Origin: JAFGBM01 sp964610155
Lineage (GTDB): Bacteria; Actinomycetota; Actinomycetes; Actinomycetales; Demequinaceae
DNA: 64,000 nucleotides
Direction: 5' to 3'
Assembly: GCA_964610155.1 (NCBI GenBank)
Contig: CAZSUY010000002.1
Location: 81,978 to 145,977 of the forward strand
Position numbers and translations under genes: made by a program. The notes under the pieces were generated by a model. The model saw nothing but the letters and a program-made list of their open reading frames with translations. It made no database searches and was not told where the DNA came from. The stretch's first letter is position 1; the number at the start of each line of letters is the position of its first letter. Positions 22,875 to 33,902 of the stretch are shown here, in pieces.

Positions 22875-24251
22875 CTAGGCGCGTCCGAGCGCGATGTCCG
22901 TCATCTCGTCCCTAGACACGACCTTGACCCGTTCGCGCCCCTGGGCCTCGCCGAGGGCGCGCTCATGGGCGTCTAACACCTCCCAGTCGCTCCACTCGAT
23001 CACCCTCACCCCCCGGCCCTTGAGCATTCCCAGGAGGTCGTCCGGGCTCAAGTCTTCTCGCAAGGCCACTCTCCCGGCGACGAGATCCCCCGCGTCCTCA
23101 AGGATGCTCCCAACCGTCTCCTGAGCGTCCTTCTTGGAATGTCCGATGACGCCCGACGGTCCCCTCTTGATCCAACCGGTCGCGTAGAAGCCGGGAACGG
23201 GTGCCCCATCCTCCGAGACGACTCGTCCGGCTATGGTGCGAATCACTCCCCGGCTCTCGTCGAAGGGCAGCCACTCGATAGGGGTTCCCCTATACCCGAC
23301 CGCCCGGTAGACGGCCTGCACTTCATGCTCAACGAACTCGCCCGTCCCCTCGACGGTGCCATCACCCGCAAGCCTCATCCGCTCCATCCGGATCCCGGCG
23401 ACCGCTCCCGCGCCGTCGTCCAGGATCGCGACGGGACTCAGAAGAAGGTGGAGGTGGATGCGCCGTGGGTTGCCAGCTGGCTCGCGCCCGGACCACTCGG
23501 TCAGGGTTTCGACCACCTGTCGCGCCTGTCGGTTGGATTCGATCGTCTCCAGCGAACCCTCGTCGAATTGGAGGCCTTCCGGGTCGATGATCACATCGAC
23601 CCCGGGCACCTTTCCGATCTCCCTGAGCTCCAGGGGCGAGAACTTCGCCTGAGCCGGGCCACGCCGGCCGAAGATGTGGATATCCGTGGCCTGAGACTCC
23701 TCGAGGTCCCGCATCACCTCATCGGGGATGTCGGTCGAGGCGAGGTCGGCGGGCGCCTTGGCTAGGATGCGGGCGATGTCGAGGGCCACGTTGCCGACCC
23801 CTAGGATCGCAACCTCCCGGGCGGCGAGCGGCCAGGTGCGTGGACCGTCGGGATGGCCGTCGTACCAGGAGACGAAATCGGCCGAGCTATACGACCCCTT
23901 GAGGCCCTCACCCGGGATGCCGAGGGGGGCGTCTTTGGGCGAGCCGGTCGCGAGGACAACGGCGTCGTAGTGGGCTCGGAGGTCGCCGAGGCCGAGGTCA
24001 CGGCCGATGTCGACGTTGGCGAGCAGCCGGATTCCGTCCCGCCTGAGTATCCCCGCGAGAGTGGTGATGATCTGCTTGATGTTCGGGTGGTCCGGGGCGA
24101 CTCCGTACCGCACGAGCCCGAAGGGCGCGGGAAGCCTCTCGAAGACGTCAACGGAGGCGGAGAGGTCGGCTTTCATGAGGAGGTCGGCGGCGTAGACGCC
24201 AGAGGGACCGGAGCCGACGACGGCGACGCGGAGGGGTCGTTCCAGGCTCAC
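22875..24251 (-). CDS. fprA: Ferredoxin/adrenodoxin-type NADP+ reductase
   Basis: Flavoprotein of 458 residues, similar to mycobacterial FprA and mitochondrial adrenodoxin reductase, which passes electrons from NADPH to ferredoxins. It has the FAD-binding VAVVGSGPSGVYAA at the N-terminus, the family segment APFGLVRYGVAPDHPNIK, the NADP-binding VAILGVGNVALDIAR, IFGRRGPAQAKFS, and the C-terminal ATGWIKRGPSGVIG. The start is GTG with AGGAG upstream. It forms its own unit with a candidate TTCGTC-N18-TATACT promoter. It may feed ferredoxin-dependent enzymes such as P450s not encoded here. Confidence 0.93.
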   Translation of the reverse strand: MSLERPLRVAVVGSGPSGVYAADLLMKADLSASVDVFERLPAPFGLVRYGVAPDHPNIKQIITTLAGILRRDGIRLLANVDIGRDLGLGDLRAHYDAVVLATGSPKDAPLGIPGEGLKGSYSSADFVSWYDGHPDGPRTWPLAAREVAILGVGNVALDIARILAKAPADLASTDIPDEVMRDLEESQATDIHIFGRRGPAQAKFSPLELREIGKVPGVDVIIDPEGLQFDEGSLETIESNRQARQVVETLTEWSGREPAGNPRRIHLHLLLSPVAILDDGAGAVAGIRMERMRLAGDGTVEGTGEFVEHEVQAVYRAVGYRGTPIEWLPFDESRGVIRTIAGRVVSEDGAPVPGFYATGWIKRGPSGVIGHSKKDAQETVGSILEDAGDLVAGRVALREDLSPDDLLGMLKGRGVRVIEWSDWEVLDAHERALGEAQGRERVKVVSRDEMTDIALGRA

Positions 24252-24300
24252 GGATCTCCTCGGTTACGGGGGGTAGTGGAGGTGGGTTCGTCCGGCCCCG

Positions 24301-24330
24301 AGTATAGACCGGGTGCCGCTGATGGACGAA
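24301..24330 (-). promoter_or_regulatory. Candidate promoter of fprA
   Basis: On the minus strand TTCGTC (24325-24330), an 18-bp spacer and a near-perfect TATACT (24301-24306) lie about 50 bp upstream of the fprA GTG. The remainder of 24331-24469 shows no recognisable gene or site. Confidence 0.45.
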
Positions 24331-24469
24331 GGCAGACCGTGACCAAACCTCTAGACAGCGGAGGGCCCCTGAGCAATCGATTTCCCGTTCGGTGGTGACA
24401 ACCGCTGGGGGACCAATCAGGGTGTGCCCGGTCTGATGTCAGGACACCCAGCGCCGAATCGAACGGAGG

Positions 24470-24886
24470 TCATCGATCTCGCTTGAATACGATCGGATCC
24501 TCGTCAACCCCACACGCGAAGACAATAAGTGTGCTCCATCTGTCCCACGGAGGCCCATGCGTAGATAATTTGAACCCCTCGGCGCTGATTCTCATCGACC
24601 GCGGCAATGAGATATGTAGATCTCCTACTGGATCGAGGAACCACGTTCCCTCTCCTGACACCCTGCTGTCTTCTCCGACGTAGCAGTTGTAGGAGTGCAC
24701 TGCTGATTCATGGAGCGGAACATCCTCCGCTGAGGCTGTGAGATCACCTAACTCAAGATGACCCGGACCATCAATCTCGGTCCACGAAGACCCTTCTGGC
24801 CCTGGACCGGAATACACTTTGAAAAAGACGATCACGCCAAGAGCAATCACACACACAAGGAGCAGGATCGCTCTCTTTCTTCCCAC
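24470..24886 (-). CDS. Small hypothetical membrane-anchored or secreted protein
   Basis: A 138-residue protein with one N-terminal hydrophobic segment (about residues 6-24, ILLLVCVIALGVIVFF) after MGRKR, so it is an anchored or exported protein with the remaining 110 residues outside. The rest is acidic to neutral with two or three cysteines (NCYVG, FACGVDE). No family is recognised. The GTG start follows GGGAGG at good spacing. The DNA is visibly less GC-rich than its neighbours and codon use is more relaxed, which may point to recent acquisition or weak selection. It stands between fprA and the nuo operon. Confidence 0.6.
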   Translation of the reverse strand: MGRKRAILLLVCVIALGVIVFFKVYSGPGPEGSSWTEIDGPGHLELGDLTASAEDVPLHESAVHSYNCYVGEDSRVSGEGTWFLDPVGDLHISLPRSMRISAEGFKLSTHGPPWDRWSTLIVFACGVDEDPIVFKRDR

Positions 24887-24968
24887 TATTGTTCCCTCCC
24901 TGGAGTGAATTGCCCTAGGTTTCGTTCCTATGTGGTTGAAAAGGCTAGTCCACGGCCTCGCGGGGTGG

Positions 24969-25961
24969 CTACGCCACCCGTGCGACGAGGTGGTCGGCGA
25001 AGCCCACGAGGGCCTCGGAGACCTCGCTGGCCGGAAGGTCGGCGATGGCGCTCTTTGCGCGTTCCGCCCACTCGCAGGCGAGCGCGATCGTCTCCTCCGC
25101 TACCTCATGCGTCGCAAGTTCCCCGACTACGTCCCCAAGTGCCGCGTCATCGGCCAGGTCGCCATCGATGCGAGCGAGGAGTTCGGCGTCGGCCGACCCG
25201 CCCCCCGCGACCACCCTCCGGCGAAGTAGCAGCACGGGCATGGTCGCCACGCGCTCCCTGAGGTCCGTGCCGGGAGTCTTGCCCGTGACCTTCCCCGCCG
25301 ACCGAAGGTCGATCACGTCATCGGCGAGCTGGAACGCCACCCCCGCGTGCGCCCCATATTCCATCACCTGCCTGACTATCCCGGACTCGCACCCCCCGAA
25401 CATCGCCCCGAAGCGAGCCGCCGTCGCGATGAGGGAACCGGTCTTGTCGGCCAGCACCTCGAGGTAGTGGGCTACGGGGTCCGCGCCCGGAGGCGGCCCC
25501 ACCGTCTCATGGAGTTGCCCCAGGCACAGCCGCTCGAACGTCTCGGCCTGGATGCGCACGGCATCGGGACCGAGCCCGGAGACGATCCGGGCTGCCCGGG
25601 CGAATAGGAGGTCGCCGGTCAGGATCGCCACCGAGTTCCCCCACACCTCGTGAGCCGACGGTGCACCCCGCCGGGTGGGTGCCGAATCCATGACATCGTC
25701 GTGGTAGAGGGTGGCCAGATGGGTGAGTTCGACGATGACCGCCGCGTCGATCACCTCCGGCCTCGAGCCGTCCCCGAGCTGGGCTGTGAGGAGGGTCAGG
25801 GCGGGCCGAAGCCGCTTGCCCCCCGCATCCACAAGGTGCCTGCTCGTCGCGTCCGCGAGCGAATCCCGTTGGGACACGGCATCGCGTAGCCTCTCCTCCA
25901 CAATGGCCAACCGTGGTTCGATGACTGCCCTCAGGGCAGCATCCTCAAGGGGCAGGCTCAC
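24969..25961 (-). CDS. Long-chain polyprenyl diphosphate synthase
   Basis: Trans-prenyltransferase of 330 residues that extends isoprenoid diphosphates, probably making the menaquinone side chain. The first aspartate-rich motif is DDVMD (D88-D92) and the second DDVID (D214-D218); GGKRLRPAL at about 47-55 binds substrate. The fifth residue before the first motif is alanine, which in this family goes with long products. Its GTG overlaps the nuoN stop by 4 bp, so it is the last gene of the complex I operon. Mycobacterial grcC1 (Rv0562) has the same htpX/menJ neighbourhood. Chain length cannot be given from sequence. Confidence 0.9.
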   Translation of the reverse strand: MSLPLEDAALRAVIEPRLAIVEERLRDAVSQRDSLADATSRHLVDAGGKRLRPALTLLTAQLGDGSRPEVIDAAVIVELTHLATLYHDDVMDSAPTRRGAPSAHEVWGNSVAILTGDLLFARAARIVSGLGPDAVRIQAETFERLCLGQLHETVGPPPGADPVAHYLEVLADKTGSLIATAARFGAMFGGCESGIVRQVMEYGAHAGVAFQLADDVIDLRSAGKVTGKTPGTDLRERVATMPVLLLRRRVVAGGGSADAELLARIDGDLADDAALGDVVGELATHEVAEETIALACEWAERAKSAIADLPASEVSEALVGFADHLVARVA

Positions 25962-27523
25962 GGAACCAGGATGGCAGCATTTGTCGCGAGGGCAAGTGCG
26001 GCGGAAGGGAAGACCCCGATGGCGAGGGTAGCCACGGCGGTGATGGCGATCACGAGCGACGGTCCCCTCGACTCCGTAACCTTGACGGAATCCTCAAGGT
26101 CCTCAGGGACCGGAGTGAGGAACATCAGCACGATGACCCTGACATAGAAGAACACTGAGGCGGCCGATGCAATGACGGCGACGACGACGAGCGGCCACCC
26201 CCCGGCGACAATGGCGGCCTTGAACGCCACGAACTTCCCGATGAAGCCCACGGTGAGCGGAATGCCCGCAAAGGACAGAAGGAAGACCGCCATCGCGGTG
26301 GCGAGCCAGGGGGATCGACGTCCGAGCCCGGCCCACTGGCCTAAGCGGGTCGCCTCCGCGCCGAGCGAGCCGTCCTTGGTAACCTCTCGGACCTGGCCGA
26401 CAACGGCGAACGCGCCGAGGGTCGCGAGCCCATAGGCGAGCATGTAGAAGGGGACGGCCGCGAGAGCCTCCTTCTCGAACGAGGCAACGGCGACGAGCAT
26501 GAAGCCGCCGTGGGCGATGGACGAATAGGCGAGCATCCGCTTGATGTCCGTCTGGACGATGGCGACGATCGTCCCCAAGAGCATGGTCGCGATGGCGACG
26601 GTCCACAACATGGGTGCAAGCTCCCATTCGAGGCGGTGTGCCGCGAGGTAGAGGAACCTCAAGAGCGCCGCGGCCGCCGCGGCCTTTGTCGCCGCCGCCA
26701 TGAAGGCGGTAACTGGGGTGGGCGCCCCTTGGTAGGCATCGGGAATCCACGTGTGGAACGGGACCGCCCCCAACTTGAAGAGCAAACCCACCAGCATTAG
26801 CACCACGCCGACCAGGATGAACGGCTTGTCCCCCTGCCCCAGCCCATATACGGAATCTATGACGGCGAACGAAGTTGAGCCTGTACCGCCATGGAGAAGC
26901 GCGGCGCCGAAGAGAAGGATGGCCGACGCGAACGCCCCCATTAGGAAGTACTTGACCGCGGCCTCTTGAGAGAGAAGACGTCGTCGACGCGCCAGAGCCA
27001 CGAGCACATAGAGGGGAAGGGAAAGGAGCTCAAGGACGACGAAGAGGATGAGGGTGTCCGACACCATCGTGAAGAGCATCATGCCGCCGGTCGAGAACAT
27101 CGCGAGCGGGAAGACCTCCGTTTGGGCGAATCCCCGGCGCGACGCCTCGCGCTCCTCCTCAGAACCCGGGGCCGTGGCCGCGAGGGGAGTGAAGGCGTCG
27201 TCGCCCCCGACCCTAGAGGTGAAAAGAAGGACCGCGAGCGCGGCGAATATCGCGATCATCACGATCCAGATCAGGGACTGGCGATCCGAGACGATTCGGC
27301 CTCTGACGACCTCGACGCCATCCCCCTGAAGCACCGCCCACTGGAGGGCGGCGATGGTGGCGGCCGCGAGGGTGGCCACGATGGCGATCGTCGCCTGGAG
27401 GGGGCGGCGCACCCGGACCGCCGGAAGGACCGTCTCGACAAGGATCCCGATGACCGCGGCCCCGAAGACGATGAGGACGGGGGCGAGCGGCGCCCAGGCG
27501 ATGATGGGGGTTTCGAAGGTCAC
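25958..27523 (-). CDS. nuoN: NADH-quinone oxidoreductase subunit N
   Basis: Antiporter-like membrane subunit of complex I, 521 residues with about 14 hydrophobic segments. Conserved landmarks are the early charged helix near FVVLELLSLPLYVL, the proton-path lysine region FKLGAVPFHTWIPDAYQGAPTPV, the broken helix SIAHGGFMLV and a distal FAGIPLTVGFIGKF. Translation begins at GTG, overlapping the nuoM stop by 4 bp. It translates protons when quinone is reduced by the peripheral arm. Confidence 0.95.
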   Translation of the reverse strand: MTFETPIIAWAPLAPVLIVFGAAVIGILVETVLPAVRVRRPLQATIAIVATLAAATIAALQWAVLQGDGVEVVRGRIVSDRQSLIWIVMIAIFAALAVLLFTSRVGGDDAFTPLAATAPGSEEEREASRRGFAQTEVFPLAMFSTGGMMLFTMVSDTLILFVVLELLSLPLYVLVALARRRRLLSQEAAVKYFLMGAFASAILLFGAALLHGGTGSTSFAVIDSVYGLGQGDKPFILVGVVLMLVGLLFKLGAVPFHTWIPDAYQGAPTPVTAFMAAATKAAAAAALLRFLYLAAHRLEWELAPMLWTVAIATMLLGTIVAIVQTDIKRMLAYSSIAHGGFMLVAVASFEKEALAAVPFYMLAYGLATLGAFAVVGQVREVTKDGSLGAEATRLGQWAGLGRRSPWLATAMAVFLLSFAGIPLTVGFIGKFVAFKAAIVAGGWPLVVVAVIASAASVFFYVRVIVLMFLTPVPEDLEDSVKVTESRGPSLVIAITAVATLAIGVFPSAALALATNAAILVP

Positions 27524-29036
27524 TCTGACACCTCCGCGTCTTCAATCACGTCACCCATGGTCGTTGTGAGAACCGGGTCAAGCGCGACCTCCGCGGGAGC
27601 CCGGAGCGCATCGAGGGCGAGCCCCGGCGCAAATCCGAGGACGAGCATGAGGGCGATGAGCGGGCCGATGACGACACGCTCCCGCCAGGACAGGTCCGGG
27701 GTGGTCGCAGCCTCACCCTCCGGCGCCGGGCCGGTGAAGACCTTCTGATAGGCCAGGAGAATGTACAGTGCCGCGAGGATCGCCCCGGCGGCCGCCACGA
27801 CGACCGCGACTCGGGCCACCTCGAACGAACCGATCAGCACCATGATCTCCGAGACGAACGGCGCAAGCCCGGGGAGGGCGAGCACCGAGAGGCCGACGAT
27901 GAGGAAGAATCCGGCGAGCACGGGGGTCACCCTTTGCAGGCCACCGAAGTCCTCGATGCTGACGCTCCCCCGGCGCTCGGCGAGGAAGCCGACCAGGAGG
28001 AAGAGCGCTCCGGTGGAGAGGCCGTGGGTGAGCATGTAAAGGGAGGCTCCCTCGGCGGCCGTCTGCCGGAAGGCGAAGATTCCCAGGACCATGAGTCCGA
28101 AGTGGGAGATCGAGGCATAGGCGACCATCCGGAGCAGGTCCTGCTGCCCGATCGCTAGCAACGCCCCGTAGATCACGGAGACGACGGCAAGGATGATGAC
28201 GACCGGAGCCGCCCAATCCGACGCGTGGGGGAAGAGGGGGAGGCACAGCGTCAGCATCCCGAACGTCCCCACCTTGTCGAGGACGGCAACAAGCAGGGTT
28301 GTCGTGCCCACGCGGGCGGTCTGGGCAACGGTCGGCAACCAGGTGTGGAGGGGAACCATCGGAGCCTTGATGGCGAAGGCGAAGAAGAAGGCCAGGAACA
28401 TCAGCCGCTCCGCCGTTTGATCGAGGGTCAATCCGGTGAGGTTGTCGAGGAGGAAACCCTGGTCCCCGCCGGGCCCCGCGACATAGAGGGCGATAACGCC
28501 CACGAGCATGACGAGTCCCCCAACGAGCGAATAAATGAGGAACTTCACCGCCGCATAGCGCCGCTGCTCGCCGCCGAACAGCCCGATGAGGAAGTAAAGC
28601 GGAATGAGCATGGCTTCGAAGAGGAGGTAGAACAGGAAGAGATCGCGCGCGACGAAGATCCCGACCATGAAAGACTCGAGGAAAAGGATGAGCGCGAGGT
28701 AGTTGGCCGCCCGCCTCGGATCCGTGTCTTCCTTCCAGGCCGCGAGGACGACGAGGGGCGTCAGAACGGTCGAGAGGAGCACCAACACGAGACCGATTCC
28801 ACTGACCCCGAGGGCCCAGCTCGCGCCGATCTGAGGGATCCATGGATGGGTCTCATTGAGTTGGGGGACTCCGGCCTGGTCGAGGCTGAAGGCGTTCGCC
28901 ATCGCGATGGCGAGCCCCAGTTCCGCCAGGGCCACACCCAGGGCGATCTCTCGCACGTAGGAGCGCCCCCGGAACGTCTTCACGAGGATGGCCCCGACGG
29001 TGGGGAGGACGACGAGCACCGAAAGGTACGGGAACA

Positions 29037-29040
<4 letters not shown>
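27520..29040 (-). CDS. nuoM: NADH-quinone oxidoreductase subunit M
   Basis: Antiporter-like complex I subunit of 506 residues. Typical segments are LFYLLFEAMLIPLYFLIGLFGGE with the conserved glutamate, KAPMVPLHTWLPTVAQTARVGTT, and SISHFGLMVLGIF. Start is GTG at 29040 or ATG at 29037; both overlap the nuoL stop. The C-terminal extension (about residues 480-506) is hydrophilic. It sits between nuoL and nuoN in the usual order. Confidence 0.95.
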
Positions 29041-30917
<1,877 letters not shown>

Positions 30918-30919
30918 CC

Positions 30920-31219
30920 TCAGCCCTTCATTTCCGCAGGCTCGTCGAGCGAGATGCTCTGACGCGACCGGAAGACCGTGATGATGAGCGCCAATCCCAC
31001 AACGACCTCGGCCGCGGCGACCACCATGACGAAGAAGGCCAGGGCCTGCGCGGTGACGCTTCCCTTCGCCTGGGCGAAGGTGACGAGGAGGAGGTTGGAG
31101 GCGTTGAGCATGAGCTCGATACCCATGAGGGCGATGATGGCGTTCCGCCTGAGGAGGACGGCGGCCGCCCCGATCGAGAAGAGGATCGTCGCGAGAACCA
31201 CGTAGTTCATTGGATTCAC
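30920..31219 (-). CDS. nuoK: NADH-quinone oxidoreductase subunit K
   Basis: Small complex I membrane subunit, up to 99 residues, with three helices and two conserved membrane glutamates, one in LMGIELMLNASNLLLV and one near VAAAEVVVGLAL. Start is the GTG at 31219 overlapping nuoJ by 4 bp, or the ATG at 31210, which gives the more usual MNYVVLATILFSIG. Confidence 0.95.
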   Translation of the reverse strand: MNPMNYVVLATILFSIGAAAVLLRRNAIIALMGIELMLNASNLLLVTFAQAKGSVTAQALAFFVMVVAAAEVVVGLALIITVFRSRQSISLDEPAEMKG

Positions 31220-31950
31220 TCGGCATCACCGTCCTTCCCGATGGCTCGCCACTCGGAGCCTTCCTTGTCCTGCTTCCGGGCCCTGAGGACCCGCGAGATC
31301 GATGCCTCGACCGGCTTGCCTTCGTGGTCGAGGGCGGGGACGTCGAGGGCATTCCGCCTGGCGTATACGCCGGGCATCGGCTTGTTGACCGGATTGAGGC
31401 GCAGCCTGATGCGCTCCTCCGCGCGCGACTTCTGAGTTCGGCGCTCCTCGAGTCGCGGGAGGTGGGTCAGGACGACCGCTCCCACGGCCGCGCTGATCAG
31501 GATCAACCCCAGGATCTCCATCACCAGCGCGAATTCGCCGAAGAGCACGTTGGCGATGGCCTGGGGATTGCCCCCCGTGTTCGCTTGGGCGAGACTTCCC
31601 TCCGGAATCTTCACCCGATCGATGGTCGTCACGATAAGGATGGCCAGCCCGGTGGCCCCTGCGAGGGCGATCCACCTTTGGCCTCGGATGGTCTCGCGGA
31701 GGCTTTCGCGTTGATCCACCCCGACCAACATCAGGACGAACAGGAAGAGCATCATGATCGCGCCGGTATAGACGATGATCTGAACCATTCCGAGGAACGG
31801 TGCCTCGAGTTGAACGTAGAAGACCGCGAGGCTGATCATGACGAAGATCATGGCGGCGGCGACGTGGACGGCCTTGCGCGCGAACAGCAGGGTCGACGCA
31901 GCGAGGACGATCAGGGGTGCCAGCACCCAGAAGAGCACCTGCTCACCCAT
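31216..31950 (-). CDS. nuoJ: NADH-quinone oxidoreductase subunit J
   Basis: Complex I membrane subunit of 244 residues. Five hydrophobic segments (about residues 5-25, 30-50, 55-75, 90-108, 145-165) include the conserved FLGMVQIIVYTGAIMMLFLFVLML with its pi-bulge region. A hydrophilic C-terminal tail of about 75 residues, longer than in E. coli NuoJ (184 residues), follows. The ATG at 31950 overlaps the nuoI end by 8 bp; a longer open frame lies inside nuoI and is rejected. Confidence 0.94.
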   Translation of the reverse strand: MGEQVLFWVLAPLIVLAASTLLFARKAVHVAAAMIFVMISLAVFYVQLEAPFLGMVQIIVYTGAIMMLFLFVLMLVGVDQRESLRETIRGQRWIALAGATGLAILIVTTIDRVKIPEGSLAQANTGGNPQAIANVLFGEFALVMEILGLILISAAVGAVVLTHLPRLEERRTQKSRAEERIRLRLNPVNKPMPGVYARRNALDVPALDHEGKPVEASISRVLRARKQDKEGSEWRAIGKDGDAE

Positions 31951-32575
31951 GGCCCACCTCCGGAAGGCTGGGATCGTCGGGACGATTCTCGCGTACCCAC
32001 TCGATCTGTTTCTTGACCGCCTTCGTGACGTCCCCGCGATAGTAGTCCGCATCCGTCGTCCCCGGCACCATGGGATGTGGAGCCAGGAGCATGCCGGGCT
32101 CGAGGGGAGCGAGGAGGTCGTGCTTCTCGTAGATCAGGCCCTCCCGCGTCGGCCCTTGGAGCTCGTACTCGTTCGTCATCGTCAGGGAGCGGGTCGGACA
32201 GGCCTCGATGCAGAGTCCGCAGAAGATGCATCTCAAATAGTTGATCTGGTAGACCCGCCCGTACCGCTCGCCCGGCGCGTATTGGGCCTCCGGCGTGTTC
32301 GCGTCTGCCTCGACGTAGATCGCGTCCGCGGGACACACCCAGGCACACAATTCGCAGCCGATGCACTTCTCCAGGCCATCGGGGTGGCGATTGAGTTGAT
32401 GGCGGCCGTGGTAGCGGGGCGCCGTAGGAACCTTCTCCCGGGGATACTGCTCCGTCTTGGGTCGCCGGAAGATGTTCCGAAGGGTCACCCCAAAACCCGC
32501 GACGGGGGCGAAGAAACGCCCCGCCGTGCCCTTGCGCGGCAGATTCGAGACGAACGGGGAGTCGGCCTCAGTCAC
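31943..32575 (-). CDS. nuoI: NADH-quinone oxidoreductase subunit I (two 4Fe-4S clusters)
   Basis: Peripheral-arm subunit of 210 residues carrying clusters N6a and N6b near the quinone site. The two ferredoxin motifs are CIGCELCAWVCP (C71, C74, C77, C81) and CIFCGLCIEACP (C116, C119, C122, C126), each with the conserved following proline. Start is GTG at 32575, overlapping the nuoH end by 8 bp; the longer open frame is a read-through of nuoH. Confidence 0.95.
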   Translation of the reverse strand: MTEADSPFVSNLPRKGTAGRFFAPVAGFGVTLRNIFRRPKTEQYPREKVPTAPRYHGRHQLNRHPDGLEKCIGCELCAWVCPADAIYVEADANTPEAQYAPGERYGRVYQINYLRCIFCGLCIEACPTRSLTMTNEYELQGPTREGLIYEKHDLLAPLEPGMLLAPHPMVPGTTDADYYRGDVTKAVKKQIEWVRENRPDDPSLPEVGHG

Positions 32576-33902
32576 GATGACCCTTTGCCTTGGTCGGTGG
32601 CCCTTTTCTTGAAGACCCAGACTCAACCGTTCGGCTGGCCCGGGGTGATGGAGGCAGCTTCTCGCCGGGCCTCGGCGGAACGGGGAAACCCCCGGCATGG
32701 GCGTCGATCTCCTTCACCCGAGCCTTGGCTGGCTTCTCCTGCTCGGGTTTGGTCGGCCACAGGAGGATGACGATAAATGCGACGCCCAGAACGATGACCG
32801 TCGGGATCATGACCTGCCTCATCTTCGGCAACCATTCCTCGACGTAGAGCACGCGGCCGATGCCCCACAGGACGACCCAGGAGAGGCCGAACGGAATGAG
32901 GATCTTCCACCCCAGCCGCATGAACTGGTCGTACCGGAGCCGCATGAGCGATCCGCGCACCCAAACGAAGAAGAACATCAGGAGCCAGACCTTCGCCAGG
33001 AACCACAAGACGGGCCAGTAACCGGTATTGAGGACGCCGTCCGAGATCGCGCTAAGAGGCCAGGGCACCCTCCATCCGCCGAGGAAGAGGGTGGCCCCCA
33101 CCGCGGAAACGTTGAGCATATTGATGTATTCCGCTAGGAAGTACCAGGCGAACTTGATCGACGAATACTCGGTCATGTATCCGGCGACGAGTTCCCCCTC
33201 CGCCTCGGGCAGATCGAAGGGGAGGCGGTTCGTCTCCCCGATCATCGAGATGACATATAAGAAGAAGGCGGGGAACATCAGGACGCCCCACCAGAGATCC
33301 GTCTGCGCCGCGACGATGTCCTGGGTGTACATCGAGCCGGACATCATGAAGACCGTGACGAGCGAGAGGCCCATCGCGAGTTCGTACGAGATCACCTGCG
33401 CGGAGGAGCGGACGGCCCCCATGAGGGGATAGGTGGAGCCGGAGGCCCAACCTCCGAGGACGATGCCGTACACCCCGACCGCGGCGCACGCCAGGACGAA
33501 CAGGACCGCCACCGGGAAGTCCGTCAGTTGAAGCGGAGTGACCTCGTTCGTGAAGGGGATGCGAACGGCCGGTCCGAAGGGGATGACCGAGAATACGAGG
33601 AAGGCACAGATGACCGAAACCAAGGGGGCGGCGAGATAGAGAACGCGGTCCGCCTTGCGAACGTTGACATCCTCCTTCAGGAGGAGTTTGAGCGCGTCGC
33701 CGACTAGCTGGAAAAGCCCGAACGGGCCGTGGATGTTCGGTCCGTACCGTTCCTGCATCCGCGAAATGACCTTCCGCTCGAACCAGACGGCGAACAGAAC
33801 GCTCAGCAGCAGGAACACCAGGATCGCCACGGCTTTCACCGTCACGATCAGGAGGCCGTCTCCGTAGAGGGTCTGGTCCGGTGGAAGGGGGATATCCATC
33901 AT
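32568..33902 (-). CDS. nuoH: NADH-quinone oxidoreductase subunit H
   Basis: Complex I membrane subunit that builds most of the quinone chamber; 444 residues. Family segments are WFERKVISRMQERYGPNIHGPFGLFQLVGDALKLLLKED near the N-terminus, ETNRLPFDLPEAEGELVAGYMTEYS in the middle and WVRGSLMRLRYDQFMRLGWK. About eight to nine membrane helices are visible, followed by a proline/lysine-rich hydrophilic tail of roughly 60 residues that E. coli NuoH lacks. Start is ATG at 33902 (or 33899), sharing a base with the nuoG stop. Confidence 0.95.
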   Translation of the reverse strand: MMDIPLPPDQTLYGDGLLIVTVKAVAILVFLLLSVLFAVWFERKVISRMQERYGPNIHGPFGLFQLVGDALKLLLKEDVNVRKADRVLYLAAPLVSVICAFLVFSVIPFGPAVRIPFTNEVTPLQLTDFPVAVLFVLACAAVGVYGIVLGGWASGSTYPLMGAVRSSAQVISYELAMGLSLVTVFMMSGSMYTQDIVAAQTDLWWGVLMFPAFFLYVISMIGETNRLPFDLPEAEGELVAGYMTEYSSIKFAWYFLAEYINMLNVSAVGATLFLGGWRVPWPLSAISDGVLNTGYWPVLWFLAKVWLLMFFFVWVRGSLMRLRYDQFMRLGWKILIPFGLSWVVLWGIGRVLYVEEWLPKMRQVMIPTVIVLGVAFIVILLWPTKPEQEKPAKARVKEIDAHAGGFPVPPRPGEKLPPSPRASRTVESGSSRKGPPTKAKGHRD

